Shown here piece by piece: positions 26,534-39,379 of a stretch of 64,000 nt of DNA. The position numbers and the translations under genes are program-made. Below the pieces are notes generated by a model. That model was not told the DNA's origin. It saw only the letters and a list, made by a program, of their open reading frames with translations, and made no database searches. The stretch is from Zygaena filipendulae (taxonomy: Eukaryota > Arthropoda > Insecta > Lepidoptera > Zygaenidae). Position 1 is the stretch's first letter. The number at the start of each line of letters is the position of its first letter. Location of the stretch: positions 12,711,001 through 12,775,000 of the forward strand of contig OU015659.1 of assembly GCA_907165275.2 (NCBI GenBank), in the 5' to 3' direction.

Positions 26534-29500
26534 ATGTCCCGCGAAGAGAATGTCGAGACGAGGCCGCAGCCTCAGCCGCGTTCAGTAGCCGGCGGGATGG
26601 AAGGACGCGCTGCCGTGCGTAGCAGCGCGCGCCTTGTGCCGGCGGGCGGAGCGGCCTCGCGCGGTCCGGGCAGGCCGACCGTGCCGGGCGGCCCGCGGGG
26701 ACCGCGCGGCCCCGGGCGGCCGGCCGGCGACACGGCGGCGGCCGAGCGGCGCGCGCGGGCTGCCGAGCGGGCCCGCGAGGTGGAGGACAGCCCGCGTGTG
26801 CTGCGAGACAAGTGCCGGCGCCTCGCGCGCGCTCTCAGGGAGGCCAAGCATCTTGTGGTGAGAGCCGGCAGAAGTACGCTAAGCGACTTCTTATATCATT
26901 AATAAGTCTTGCTCTAAACAGTGTTCCGTAAAAGTAAAGTACTCATCAAAGGTAAATCAGTGATAATAAACGTTTTTACTTCACTGTTGTTAAAATAGTT
27001 AAAAATAGCTTCAAATTTTCATTACATTTTTACTAATCTTTACTAAAGTATGACATCCCTGAGGGTAAACATTTGTCAGAGAAGAGAGATAATAGGAATA
27101 TCCAAATGCCTCACTTCTGATGTAGGGTTATAGCAATAGTAGGAATAGAACTGTTAGCTGACTGAACGTAGATAATGGACAGGGTAACAGACAGGCATGA
27201 CCGAGACTATTAGCTGAGTGACTCATCTAGAATGAACAAGAAACCACTATAAGCAATTGCACCAATATAGTTATAGATTATACAGCATACCAGATATCCG
27301 TAGGGAACACGGAGCATTGCCTGGGACTTGCGACCCCGGTGTAGGTTTAATGGGGCCCCTTTACAATGCATCAACGCTCACCTCCACTGCACGTGCTACC
27401 GACTTAAGCAAACCTCTGGAAACATTAAGATGACACAGCACACATAATAACTATAGCCACACTATTTTATTTTATTTATTTTGGAAAACTTACAGCTAAG
27501 TCTAGATTGATATGACACCGATACGACACTGAACTGCTCTGAACTGAAGACAAAGTAACAATGACATGTAGCTAACGCATACCCGCATTTATATCAAGTT
27601 CTAACAAAGACGAGTCGGGCAGTGGAGTGGAGTGGGGGAACGAGTGAGTTACAACCGCTAAACGTCGGCAGGAAACGTTATTGATAACAAAACTACCCTC
27701 TAGCCGATACATTTATAGGTATGTTTCCCAAGCAGGTATATTTAAAAACAATTAGTGATCTCTGTCAATCTATTGAATCTCTTGAGCCATTTCCAAATGT
27801 TAAATGTTCACACACGCAATAATAACTAAGGATATTTTGGGTGTTTAGTCACAATCTGGGTGTTTAAGTTGTATCAACTAGGTATTTACACCAATAGAGT
27901 ATTTAAGTGTTATACCTATATCAGTTTTTCTGGCACCCATATTACAAGCTTTGCTTAATTTGAGACCAAATGGTATTCTGTGATTGTGTCTTAAGATAAT
28001 TGTTATTTAATTTTATTTGGGAGTTTTGGGAGTAGGTATTTATTTTCAAAACAACCCTTAAAAGAAATGTACTAAATCTAAACATATAATTAAACTGGTA
28101 TGATAAGATTGATATGTCTACATTGGAAATATACAAAATTTTAGTGGTTCAAAGGAAAGCAAACAAAAAACAAAAAGAATCCATGTTTTTTGGAAAATTT
28201 CTGTTTGAATCACATCACAAAACTACAGAAAGGGATTGAATCTAATGCAATAACTTTAGGTTGGGCATATTCTGTATCCTCAAAGTAACACAAGTGCTAA
28301 TTGCTCACTAAGAAAACCATATCTTTAAAGGTATCTCAATAACACAAATATTATGGACAGAAATGTAAATAAATATTTGATAGCTAGCAAAATTTGATAG
28401 TAAAAATTAAATAACAAAAATGCAAAACACATTCTATTTTTGTTATATATCTGCCTCTTTGGTGCACTTTGCATTAACAAGACATAAGCAGTCACAGTAT
28501 GAGTGATGTGTCCTAACTCCCGCACCATCCATGCATCGCCGGCTCCACAAGCAGACCCACCTGGAAGGTTTGAGTGTTGTGTATGTGTTGTGTACAGGTG
28601 TACACGGGTGCTGGCATCAGCACTGCGGCTGACATCCCTGACTATCGAGGCCCCAATGGAGTCTGGACGCGGCTGCAGAGAGGTGAAACACTCGGGTTAG
28701 TGCTCCTCTTCTACCATTACATAATATGTAAAATAGTCCCATCTGCTGCTGACGCGCCACTACTACTACTACTAGAGAAATAATATTATCCAGTTTAATA
28801 ATGGGATGGAACTTTGCAATGACAGATCACCTAATTGTATTTCTCTTGTACCTATGTTTTCATTGATTTTACATATATACTACTTGTACTACTTGTATGT
28901 GAAAACTTAAAGGCTGTAGTGACTTAAATATAGACCTAATTGTTAATTTAGCTGTAAGTTTTCCAAAGTAAATAAAATAAAAATAAAATGATTTTATTCA
29001 TTATTTTAGAGCTCGGTTTCAGTAGCACTACATATACTAGCCCTTATACATTTAATACATTAATAATCGTACTCGTGTGTGTCGCCGTCGGCGCTCCGTC
29101 GGCAGGCGAGTGGAGGTGTCGCTGGCGCGGCCGACGTTCACGCACATGGCGCTGTCGGCGCTGTGGGCGCGCGGCACGCTCAAGTTCGTGGTGTCGCAGA
29201 ACTGCGACGGGCTGCACGTGCGCGCCGGCCTGCCGCGCCGCGCGCTGGCCGAGCTGCACGGCGACATGTTCGCCGAGCTGTGCGCCGCCTGCCGCCGCGT
29301 GTACCTGCGCGCCTTCGACACCACCGAGCGCACGGCGCGCCACGCGCACGGCACGCGCCGCCTGTGCCACGCGTGCGCGCGCGAGCTGGCCGACTCCATC
29401 GTGCACTTCGGCGAGCGCGGCCGCGCCGCCTGGCCGCTCAACTGGGCCGGCGCGCTGCGCCACGCCGCCGCCGCCGACGTCATTCTGTGCCTCGGCTCCT

Positions 29501-30892
29501 CGCTCAAGGTGCTGCGCCGCTACCCGCGCCTCTGGAGCATGCAGCGCGCGCCCGCCGCCCGCCCCGCGCTCTACGTCGTCAACCTGCAGTGGACGCCCAA
29601 GGACGCCGTCGCCGCGCTCAAGATCAACGCGCGCTGCGACGCCGTCATGGCCGAGCTGGCGCGCCGCCTGCGCCTGCGCGTGCCGCCCTACCGCCCCGCG
29701 CGCGACCCGCTGCTGGCGCACGCCACGCCGCTCGCGCCGCCCGAGCGGCACACCACGCGCCGCCCGCTGCTCGCCGCGCCCGAGCCGCCGCCGCCCGCCT
29801 CCGCCTCCGCCTCCGACTCGGACGAGGAGCTGCCGCTGCACCAGCTGGCCGCGCGCCTGCGCCGCCCCGCCGTCGCTCCCACCGCCGCCGCCGCCCCCGC
29901 GCCCGCGGCGCCCTCCGCCGCCCGCCCGCCGCCGGATCTCCTGCACGCCTTCCAGGTCGGTACCGATCTCCGGGGATCGCGACAGGCGCGGGGCGTCCTC
30001 GATAAAGTTCGTTCCGTTCCAGGTGAGCATGCGCAGCGGCGAGGCGACCATCCTGCTCCGCGCGGAGCACGCCCCGGCCGCGCCCGGCCGCGACCCCGCG
30101 CGCCGCCCGCTTAGCGACCTGCGCCGCTTCAGGATGGCGAAGAGGCCTCGCTCGCCCGACGCCGTGCCCCCCCGCCCCGCGGCGAACGGCCACGCGCCCC
30201 GCCCGCCCGGGGAGGGGGGCGCCGGCCCGCGGGACGCGAAAGCGATCAAGAAGGAGGAGGACGTGAAGAGCGACGACGACAAAAACGGGAAGGGTCTCGG
30301 CGACTCGACCCTCTGGCGCCTGGCGGAGGGTGAGCCGCTCGGGGCGGTCAAACGTGAGCCCGAGCCCGGCGCGGTGAAGGCGGAAACGGAGGCGGGCGAG
30401 GGGGTCGCGGGCAGGGGGCGGGGTGAGGACACAGATTCGTCGTCGGCGTCGTCCCTGTCGGCGGTGGAGGCGACGCGCTCGCTGGCCGCCGCCATCTTCC
30501 GGCGCGCCGTGCTGCTGTGCCGCGCCTCGCTCTACTCGGGGCTGCACACGATCCTGGCGCCCGCGCCCGCCCCCGCTCCCGCCCCCGCGCCCGCCCCCGC
30601 GCCCGCCCCGCAGGCGGCCCGCGCGGCGCCGGCGCCGGGCGCGGAGTGCGCGTGGTGCGAGCGGCACTACGCGTCGCGCCGCTGCCTGTGGTACCCGCCC
30701 TCGCTGCGGCCGGCGGCGGCGCGGCCGTGGCGGCGCGTGGCCGGCCACAGCTACCTGTGCGCGTGCTGCGGCGAGGGCGGGGCCGGGGCCGGGGCCGGGG
30801 GCGGGGGCGCCTCCCCGCCGCGCGACGCCGCCTCCGACGACGGCGGCTGGTACGGCAAGGGGTACCGCAAGGGGCGCCGCCGCCGCCGGTAG
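26534..30892 (+). CDS. Sirt7: Sirtuin 7, NAD-dependent deacylase (4 coding exons)
   Basis: Model: 26,534-26,857, 28,598-28,695, 29,106-29,955 and 30,023-30,892; 713 aa. The N-terminal coiled basic region ends [19 protein letters not shown]. The catalytic core follows: [19 protein letters not shown] (NAD-binding loop), [14 protein letters not shown], the catalytic His in AELHGDM, the zinc cysteines CAAC and [21 protein letters not shown] and VNLQWTPKD. The donor at 28,696 was preferred over 28,683 because it gives the family's spacing before PTFTHM. By family knowledge it is a nucleolar/chromatin enzyme acting on acyl-lysines and rDNA transcription. A C-terminal extension of about 400 residues is low-complexity and acidic-basic, with CAWC and CACC pairs near its end and a terminal KGRRRRR. 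Long C-termini are known in insect Sirt7. The first ATG is a choice; upstream ATGs are out of frame. Confidence 0.93.
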
Positions 30893-31039
30893 CACGAGCC
30901 GGACGTCCGCCGGCCGGACGTCGCCCCCGCTCCCCGCCCTCCGCCCCCCGCACCGCCTCTACCTCGAGCCGGCCGCGTCGGTGACCGTCGCGAGTGTTTC
31001 GAACGTCGGGTCGACCGCGGCCCTGCGCCGTTATGAACG

Positions 31040-31045
31040 AATAAA
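31040..31045 (+). terminator. Sirt7 poly(A) signal
   Basis: AATAAA lies about 150 nt after the Sirt7 stop codon, at the change from GC-rich to AT-rich DNA. Confidence 0.7.
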
Positions 31046-31435
31046 ATAATTTTTATATTAGCTGTAATACGTATTCGATAAGACAGTGAATCGACTGAAT
31101 TGATTGTAAATAATATTTATTTTTGTATTAAGTCAATTGTGATCAAATCTGATCTCGACGAGCGCAGTGTGTGCGCTGTATGGTGGTGGTATGGTGTATC
31201 GATGACCGCGGGCTGCCGTTTTTAGTACATGTACGCGCCCAACCCGTTGCCCGTCCGCGGCGCTCGCTGGACCGTCTCCGCTGACTGTGGAGCCCGATTT
31301 ACATTTCAACAAGTAGGTACAGTAGAGAGTTTGCTGACGTCTTTGACGAGTTGAGTCATTTTCGTATAAACGCCATGAGCGAGTTAAGTAGACAAATAGA
31401 CTGCGGTCTTATTTTTCGTCGGATCGAGGACGAAC

Positions 31436-32482
31436 CAAACTAAAAAGTAGAAAATAAATTTGAATTAAGAATATTATTTATTCAATTCGGTAAAATATAA
31501 TACAACTTATGGAAAACTTAAAATAAAACTATATTTACAAATCAAAAATTTGTCCTAGGTCCTCCACAGCTGGAAGCGTGCCCAAAAGGCTGGCGGCATT
31601 ACCCCGCGAAGTAAACTCCAGCCTTCTGGTCACGCGACGCCTCGGCCACTCGCACCGCCAGCTCTTTATATAGTTGGCGGTTTCGACCCCAAATGGCTCA
31701 TACTTAAAGTCCCCACTAAGGGTCCCATATTTACGCCGCTTGAGAGACTCTGCAGAAGCTGCCGCGGAACCAGCTTTCACGACCGAAGCTGGAAGATGAG
31801 ACGGCGCAATGGTATCTACGCAAGTCGCGTCCCATACCAAAGAAAATTTGTAAAATTAAATTCCAATTGGCTACTTGACAAAAATTTTTTTTTTAGTCCG
31901 TCGTGTAGATTAGTAAAAAATATTGGACACGTATTTTTTCTTTTTTTACGTAATCAAAAAATAACAGAGATACATTAAGTTGAAATTTCGCGTGACGTCA
32001 CAACTCTGTGCGGTTTGTATGGCGCTTATAATGAATATTGACGTCACGAGCCCCCCACCCTAAACTTTAATGCGCTTTATCTATGTTCATTTTCATTAAA
32101 TTGAAAAAGCAAAAAATACGTGTCTATTATTTTTTTATTTTCTAACTGACGGACTAATTAGAATTTTGATTTTCATACCTTGGAGAATACCCAATTAGGT
32201 GATAATTATTAGAATATTGTATAAAAATTTTAATAAATATAAATTAATAATAGTGTAAATAAAAAAAGCGTGGGGTGCATGGTGTAATAGTTATAAATAT
32301 TTTATTGACAGATATGAGCAGAAAGATTATCATTTCGATAATATCCCCCACGCCTTTTTTTTAAATAAAATATTATTATTTTTTATTTACACTATTATTA
32401 ATTTATATTTATTAAAATTTTTATACGCTATTCTTAATTCAAATTTAAACATTTATTTTCTACTTTTTAGTTTGGTTTTCTA
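31436..32482. mobile_element. Nested inverted-repeat element
   Basis: The outer arms are AACCAAACTAAAAAGTAGAA on the left (31,436) and its complement ending at about 32,476. The inner arms are TATAAAAATTTTAATAAATA and AATAATAGTGTAAATAAAAA (32,220-32,268) and their complements (32,345-32,428). A third copy of the outer word is at 32,520-32,545. The class is not identified. The interior carries the fragment at 31,535-31,840. Confidence 0.55.
31535..31840 (-). pseudogene. Fragment of a repetitive retroelement-associated protein
   Basis: An open frame of 101 aa starts VWDATCVDTIAPSHLPAS, followed by FGVETANYIKSW and RGNAASLLGTLP. I recognise this pattern as the C-terminal region of ORFs repeated across metazoan genomes next to reverse transcriptases; that is family recall, not a search. 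No reverse transcriptase motif is present, so it is a fragment. Confidence 0.5.
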
Positions 32483-35400
32483 TAATAAGCGTGTTTTTTA
32501 GTTTTTTTTAACTATTAGGTATTTATTTTCTACTTTTTAATTTGGTTAATTTTTTTAGTTTTTTTTAAACTATCGTGCCTGGTAGTTTCCCTTATTGGTC
32601 TTGACGGAGACACTCCGGGTATCAGGAAAACAAAAAATCGCTAATCCTGATTATCCTAGTCAGGAATTAAGGACAACGGGTCAAACTGTTTTAAATATTG
32701 AATCGTCATCGGTCCTTAATAAGTATGCCAAATTTCGAGTTAATCCGACGTTTTGAAGGGGGTCAAAATCATGTTCAAAGATTCCGTTACATACTAACAT
32801 ACATACGTCTGAAGCTAATAAGCGTGTAAACACAAAGGACAATGACTGAGAATGATCCGAATGTCCACCACTAACGAGACCTATAGTCTTATAGTCTACT
32901 ACATAGAGAGTAACTTTCAGTATGAGACAATATTATGTTATTTATTATGGTCATAACTTTTTATTTACTGATAGCATATTTTTGGTTGCAGGCTGGTTAT
33001 AATGACTCAGTATTTAGTGGACTATAAGTCAACATAATATAAGTCTCGTTAGTGGTGGACATTTGGCCCGAGCTCTATACATTTTTGGTCATTGTTCTTT
33101 AGATATAATTTAAAAATTCCTAGCTCATCATGTTTGGACGCTATTTGCCTCACTACTTGAGTTGTAACTGGCCACTGTATACTTACTGTAATTGTTGAAA
33201 TGTAAAGAAGTTCGATTATTGCTAGGTGCTAGGTTCACTGGTGCCTAGCAGTAGGTACCCAACTGTCGTGTCGGCTGTTGTATTCAGGGAGCGAAATCAG
33301 CTTCGCGTGTAAGAGTTAAGAGCCAGCACCGTTCATAACGTCCGCTGTGACCGCCCCCGCCCCCGCCTCCGCCTCCGCCGCCTGCCCGCCCGGGGCGGCT
33401 CGTCCTGTCGCGGTCGGCGCGCGGCGGTAGGTACAGGTAGCCGTAGGGTCGCCAACGGCCAACCATGCTATAAAATAGGTATATAGTTTTGCACTATATT
33501 TTGACTGTGTGTACCTACTATATACTGCTGAAGAAATATACAGTACCTACCCAAAATAGTAAATTTCGGTCAGTCCTTACATAGTGCCTAAAGTGCATGA
33601 AAATATTATAATTTTAAACAATGAGTACCTAACGGAAAATAATTAGGTGGCCCCACCTAATTGAAACAGCAGGCGGAATGTTAGTCAGTAGTAATTATGG
33701 TTCATTATAGTATCTTATAAATCAATTTATACCTTTAAAAAAAATCTCTTCAAAATACTATATCTTCTTTCAGTGTAGGTACTATATATTTTATACCTTG
33801 GGCTTGCAAATACTATATTTGCTCAAATAAAAGTTGCCGACCCTTGGTATAGGCGACCACATTGGCGGGGCGGTGGGCGAGGCTGGGGGCGAATGGGCGA
33901 TACTAAATGCAATAATAAAGTGACCGTGGGAATTGGCTGTTTGCTTTTCATTTATTTGTCCCCTGTACCCTCGGTGTTCTCTAGGTACTCTGGAGGTTTT
34001 ACTACTATGGAATACTTACTCTACTGGACTGAAAAGAAATAACCTTTTAAGTTATTCTCACCACAAGGTTAATAAACTTAATGATAATATAATGGTCATA
34101 GACGCAGAACACAGTCATCTAGATACGTAAAAAAGATCGATAAATATGTACATATAAAAATCTAGCTATTTCCATTTATTGGAGCGACGGATTAGAAAAC
34201 GTCTTCAATGGTTAAATAGGTATATACATATATACCTATATTTAAAACTGACAAATTGGGAAAACAAAATTACTTTATATCAATGCTAACTTCTAGCACG
34301 TAAAGAGTAGGTACACGTATTTCATTTGAAATATAGGTTTAAGCACATCTGTGTGCAGGTAGAGTATTGTTGTTCTTTAAATAACTTGATACTGTCTTTA
34401 AAGTTTAAACTGCTTACCTAATAGGGGGTAAGTACCTATTGAAGTACAGGATTCATTTGTGAACTCTACCGAATCTTGTTATAGTTCCAAACTTTGTTTT
34501 GGAACTGTTGTTAGATTTTAGATAGAATATATGGCACAGCAATTAAAATAATCTATATCAAGTTGGTCATACCAGCGGCGACGGATGGCGGGAGAAGGCA
34601 TGCAGCCGCAGCGGTGAGTAGCTGGCGAGCGGCGCGGGGGCGCAGGGGCGGGGAGGGGCGGTCGGCTCCCGCGCCGTATGGTGCATGCAGCTAGAACGTG
34701 CGACGCATGCGCGGTGACGTCACCGCGGGGTGTGGGCGGGGCGGCGCGCGGCGCTACTCCCGACTCCCGAGCCGCGCCGCGCGCGCCCGCACTCCCATAG
34801 ACAACGCGCTCCGAGCGACACGACGCGGGCCTCGGACTTACGAGGAATCGTGCAGCTCGCCGGATGCCTTTATCTGGTTCCGTTTCCGATTGGTACAATT
34901 CGATTTACTAATTGTTCACTGTGTTATTGTGCTCTAAATAAGTGTACTTAGATGTCCTAGTAGGTGTTGTTAGAAATAATAGCATATTACGCTCGGGTGA
35001 TGCTTCCACGTAAACATTACTAAATATATACTATCATAAACTTGACTCGTTGCGGTTCGAGGCAGTGCGGGAGGAACGCGACTGCTGCGTCTCAGAACCA
35101 TAGTTCACGCCAAACGTTACTTTGGTAAGTAGACACACAATTAAGCTACCTACCTATATAAATTGTTCTAATTCTTATATTTCCAACATTGAGTAGGTAT
35201 ACAGCCTGTTACCGAAAGGTGTGGTCATAATAAACGATCGTGTAATGTTAATGGTAAAGAATGATTGAACCATGATGGCAGTGCTGATACGAAGAAATAA
35301 AATACGATAAAATTTTATCGACTTAGCTTTTTTTACTTGCCTCTACACATCACTAGCAATCAATTGAATCGGTCAGATAACAAGTCAATGACCCCTGCCC

Positions 35401-35640
35401 AAGCGCACCACCGCAGAGCTCGACCTTTGCGGCCTTGGTATCTTGCACGCGCCGATTGTACAATGAATGATATATCTATCTCGTTCTGGCTCATGCGGCC
35501 ATTATGAAATAGGCGCGGCCTATTTCCTGAAGGGCCGCAACCCACCGCGCATCGTTCTAAAAGTTACTAGGAAAGTAGAAGGAATAAAATAAATAATTTC
35601 TGCATTCTTTTCTTTTAGTTTTCTGTCTGTGTTTAACCTC
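32483..35640. other. Long intergenic stretch with two GC-rich islands
   Basis: 33,340-33,430 is a CCGCCCCCGCCTCC-type run. 34,565-34,820 is a CpG-rich island containing ATGGCGGGAGAAGGCATGCA and then a GTGAGT donor at about 34,613. This could be a first exon and promoter, but I found no partner exons. Elsewhere only AT-rich DNA and repeat tails (for example CAAATTTCGAGTTAATCC near 32,733) are seen. Confidence 0.4.
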
Positions 35641-35649
35641 TGCAGTCTG

Positions 35650-36060
35650 CTAAAAAAAACTGGTCAAGTGCGAGTCTCCTCGCCTAAATAGCAAAGAAAC
35701 AGCGTGCACAAAATAAAAAAAAACTACTAGGACATTAGAAGTTACGAGGTAGTAAAGAAATGTAAACAAAAACAAAATAAATAGGTTGCCTAGGGAACGA
35801 CGGCGGTGCGGCGGTACGGGGCGGGCGGTGGAAATGGAAAAAAACCGGCCAAGTGCGAGTCTACTCGCCTAAATAGCAAAGAAACAGCGTGCACAAAATA
35901 AAAAAAACTACTAGGACATTAGAAGTTACGAGGTAGTAAAGAAATGTAAACAAAAACGAATAGGTAACCTAGGGAGCGACGGTGGCGCGGCGGTACGGGG
36001 CGAGCGGTGAAAATGGAAAAAACCGGCCAAGTGCGAGTCTAGCGCATTGAGGGTTCTGTA
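35650..36060. repeat. Tandem duplication of a roughly 180-bp unit
   Basis: The unit runs from AAGTGCGAGTCT through CTCGCCTAAATAGCAAAG and GACATTAGAAGTTACGAGG to GGCGGTACGGGGCG. It occurs at 35,666 and 35,851, with a third partial start at 36,029 leading into GCGCATTGAGGGTTC. The AACCGGCCAAGTGCGAGTC word is widespread in Lepidoptera repeats. Confidence 0.7.
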
Positions 36061-36649
36061 CAATTTTGTAGATATGTAAATAGTTCGTGGTAAAGAAGAT
36101 TGAGGTACAAACTTCACTTTGTCATCGGAAAAAATTTGTCCTCTCACCCATCAATAGATCGCGGTCAGACAAACTGCAAGTAAATTTCAGAAAAATTATA
36201 ATTATGTAACTACTTTACGGGTTTTGGAGTTTACCCGTTACTTGTGCTGTATCTAAAATATTGCTTCTTGCATGATTGTAGGTCAACGGGAAGTAAGTAA
36301 GAATAGGTTTTGATGCACTTGTGGTTGTGAAAATAAACGGAAAAAACAACCGCTTGTACACGCCTGTGAAGTTGGCCCCCCAATGTCAAATAAAAAAATC
36401 AGTGAGTTCTAGTCGCCTCTCACGTAGTTCTGGATTTCTTTATTATCTTTTTGGAAATAGTTCTGTTGTTTACATAGGTCAAAAATAGTTCTGAAATAGT
36501 AAGGGACCCTATTTACGGAGCGATGGTAGTGAAAAAACTACCGGAACCTAAATAGTACCGGAGCTGACAATGCTAAAACGCTTATCACACTTTACAATTT
36601 GTCAGACACCAATCCAAGAAATCGGAAAGTGTAATCGAAGTTAGAACAG

Positions 36650-36805
36650 TTGGTTCCGATTTAGGATCAGTGAGTGAGAGAAAGAGAGCAAGTAATCACA
36701 GTACATTAAAATGTACCCTAGAGTAGTCGATTTAGGGTACAATTTAGTGTGTGATCACTCGCTATCTCTCTCACTAACTGATCTTAAATTGTATCCGATT
36801 TAGAT
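36650..36805. mobile_element. Small MITE-like inverted repeat
   Basis: GATCAGTGAGTGAGAGAAAG ... TAATCAC (36,665-36,699) pairs with its inverted copy (36,751-36,783). The outer TCCGATTTAG blocks are also inverted. About 150 bp, noncoding. Confidence 0.65.
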
Positions 36806-39375
36806 TCCCTAAATTAGAAGTAGTGTAATAAGCCCATTAATGGGGATCTACTCGAGCGTCATTGGGACCTATTGAGTTTTGAAGATTAGGAGGTAGAAAC
36901 GAAATAAGGTTAAAATATGATGTTTTTTCTTTCAGTTCTACAGAGTTTCAAAAATGTAAAAAAAAATAACACAGTCACATGGAAATATTCGAGGACGTCA
37001 GATATTGATAGTTTGCTTCACGGTATTTGATGATGGAGGTTACATTGTAGGGGTCACTGTATGGAAGGGTCAAAATTGAAGAAAAGAAAATTATTCAAGC
37101 GCGTCAGATTTCAGAGGGGCTGTTAAGTGAACCCAAAAAAGGTCCCATTTAAAAAACTGACGATTCGCACTTAACGCAAACGCGTGGCGGCCTTTGGAAA
37201 ATTAAAAAAAAAATATAGCTATTTTAAAATACTCGAGCGCGTCAGATTTTTATGCAGACGGTTCAGCTTGATGTACTAGTCGTTCTGACCAATAATAATC
37301 TGAATATTATTTGGAGGAATACTTTTAATCTGATGGCTTAAAAAAAAATGAGATTTTTTTTTAGGTTACTAAATGTGACAAATAAAATACACAGAAAATA
37401 GCATGAAAAAATATTTTATAATACATTCAATTTTTGTTTTTTTCGGCTTGTGGAAATTGGCAGATTTTTTCCATCCTTGAATTATTTACTTCAAAAAAAA
37501 AATCAACTACACTCGAGAATATCAAGGTGGTGTTTTTTTTTTGCAATTTTGTGATCCTTTTACTCCCTTACGTGATATTCAAATCGTCAGATTATTCATA
37601 TGCACACTTTATTTTAATTTCACACGCCCGATTATTTCTATCTATCGATTTTTTATCTATTCTGATCGGTTATCCTAGATGCGTGACTCTGTGTAGAGAT
37701 GCAAGGTATCTCCCTTATGTTAATCTGACGCGCTTTAGTAAATCACAAATCCCTTCTTGGGCTCCCGTGCTATAATACTTCAAAAATTCATTTCTTAGGT
37801 ATTTAGTAGATCAGTCGCCACTCGCCAGTCGCTTACTGTTTGTTCAGGAGTAAAGTTCGGTATTTCGAATTGTTATTAAATCACAAATATCTTTATTAAG
37901 CAACAGTGAACACTACGAAATAAAACTGTGTCAGTGCAGCTTGAGTTAGCCCGTGTGAGGTTCGAAAGTTGTTCTGGGATAGATTTGTTGAAGGTAAATC
38001 AGTGGGTGAATGTCGGTGGCTGACCTTAGCCGTGACTGCTGACTGGACTGTATCCTTCCGTCGGCACTTGGAACTTCGCCCGGGTGCATGGGACCCGCAA
38101 TTGGAGGTGTCAAATACTGGAGCACTTCAAAGAGAACCCAAGAACCACCTGCAGAACGTAGTGCTGCAGGAAATCTCGGCGGGATAATTCGTGTAAAAGT
38201 TTGGTGTGTACTGTGGGATGATCGTCGACAACAGCACCACTTCCATCGTACCTACTCGCTGACTTAGTTTCTCATGTGTTCTCTCTACCAGTGTTACCAA
38301 AATATCGACATACGAGTATGAGTGCCGGATGCGAGAGATAATGCTGGATTGAATACGAGCCGTGATCATGAATCATGATTCTGATGCATGATTCCAGTGA
38401 TAACACGTGTGACGTGCCACGTGTGCACTACCTACCTACTTCGTCATTGAAAGAAAAAAAATTTAACGCCAGTTCTTTGAAGTGAGCCGCCCGCGCGGTG
38501 GCGCTCGTCATTTTCTTTGATAACGCCGCCTGCTACTGTGCGAGCCGTCAGCCGCGCTGCGCGGTTACAGTCGGCACTTCCTTTGATAACGCCGCCTACT
38601 ACTGTGGTACTACGTTGCGCCGTTCTTACTAGGAAATAAGAAACGAGATGGAGGCAAATAATAACGTTTGTAAACACGAGTAAACAACTGTTATGTTATG
38701 AATTGTTGTGATTACAAGCCAATAATAATCAAAAGCCAACATCCTCGAGTGCAGTTGTTGTGTGACCAGAACCAGCGATATTATTCTTAACTTAGCATCA
38801 CACAGTGTTTTGTGATCCAAATAATATGAACCCAACATTGCCACAAAATTTTAATAGTGCAGTGTATTTAAAGTATTTTTTGGCAAGTGAAGTGGAAGAT
38901 TTCGTCTCAAATTCCAATAATATTGACGACAAGTTTAATTACGTTACGTATCACGTAGGTACCTACCTACACCACGCGACGATGTTGAAAACAATTTGCA
39001 ACTCGCAAGTCGCAATGAAACATGCCCTTTGAAGTTTGCCGCCGCACTGCGTCGGCCCGTTATGCCGGCCACCAAACTTCGGCGTACGCGCCTACCAGGC
39101 TCTCATGGCAAATCGGGGGGTAAGTCGTAAGTTCGTGAAAACCGGGTCAGCGAACTCGTTATCTTTGAGCGGTTCATGACCTCACACTAGTGATGTGACA
39201 TTGTTTGTGTCGATACCAAAAATATGTTTTTTTATTAGTGTGAATTTGTGAAGTTGGATTTTTGCGTTAAGTACTAGTGGCTTATTGTTCTATACCATTA
39301 ACACTGCACGATCCGTTAATATGACTACACCGTTCTGTAACAGGCTGTATAACTAGAACTAGAACAGTGACTACA
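36806..39375. other. Intergenic, repeat words only
   Basis: The word GCGCGTCAGATT or near variants occurs near 36,994, 37,099, 37,237 and 37,585, and inverted near 37,725; it probably marks an old repeat. TTTGATAACGCCGCCT occurs twice about 65 bp apart (38,516 and 38,582). No gene is supportable; open frames such as 37,434-37,775 are AT-biased chance frames. Confidence 0.4.
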
Positions 39376-39379
39376 CTGA

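Noticed and set aside
29044..30495. 483-codon minus frame and overlapping plus frames across Sirt7
   Set aside because: Shadows of the GC-rich Sirt7 exons; the sirtuin motifs are in the spliced plus frame only.
37434..37775. 113-codon frame as a gene
   Set aside because: AT-rich, T-run-derived hydrophobic residues, no domain and no splice context.
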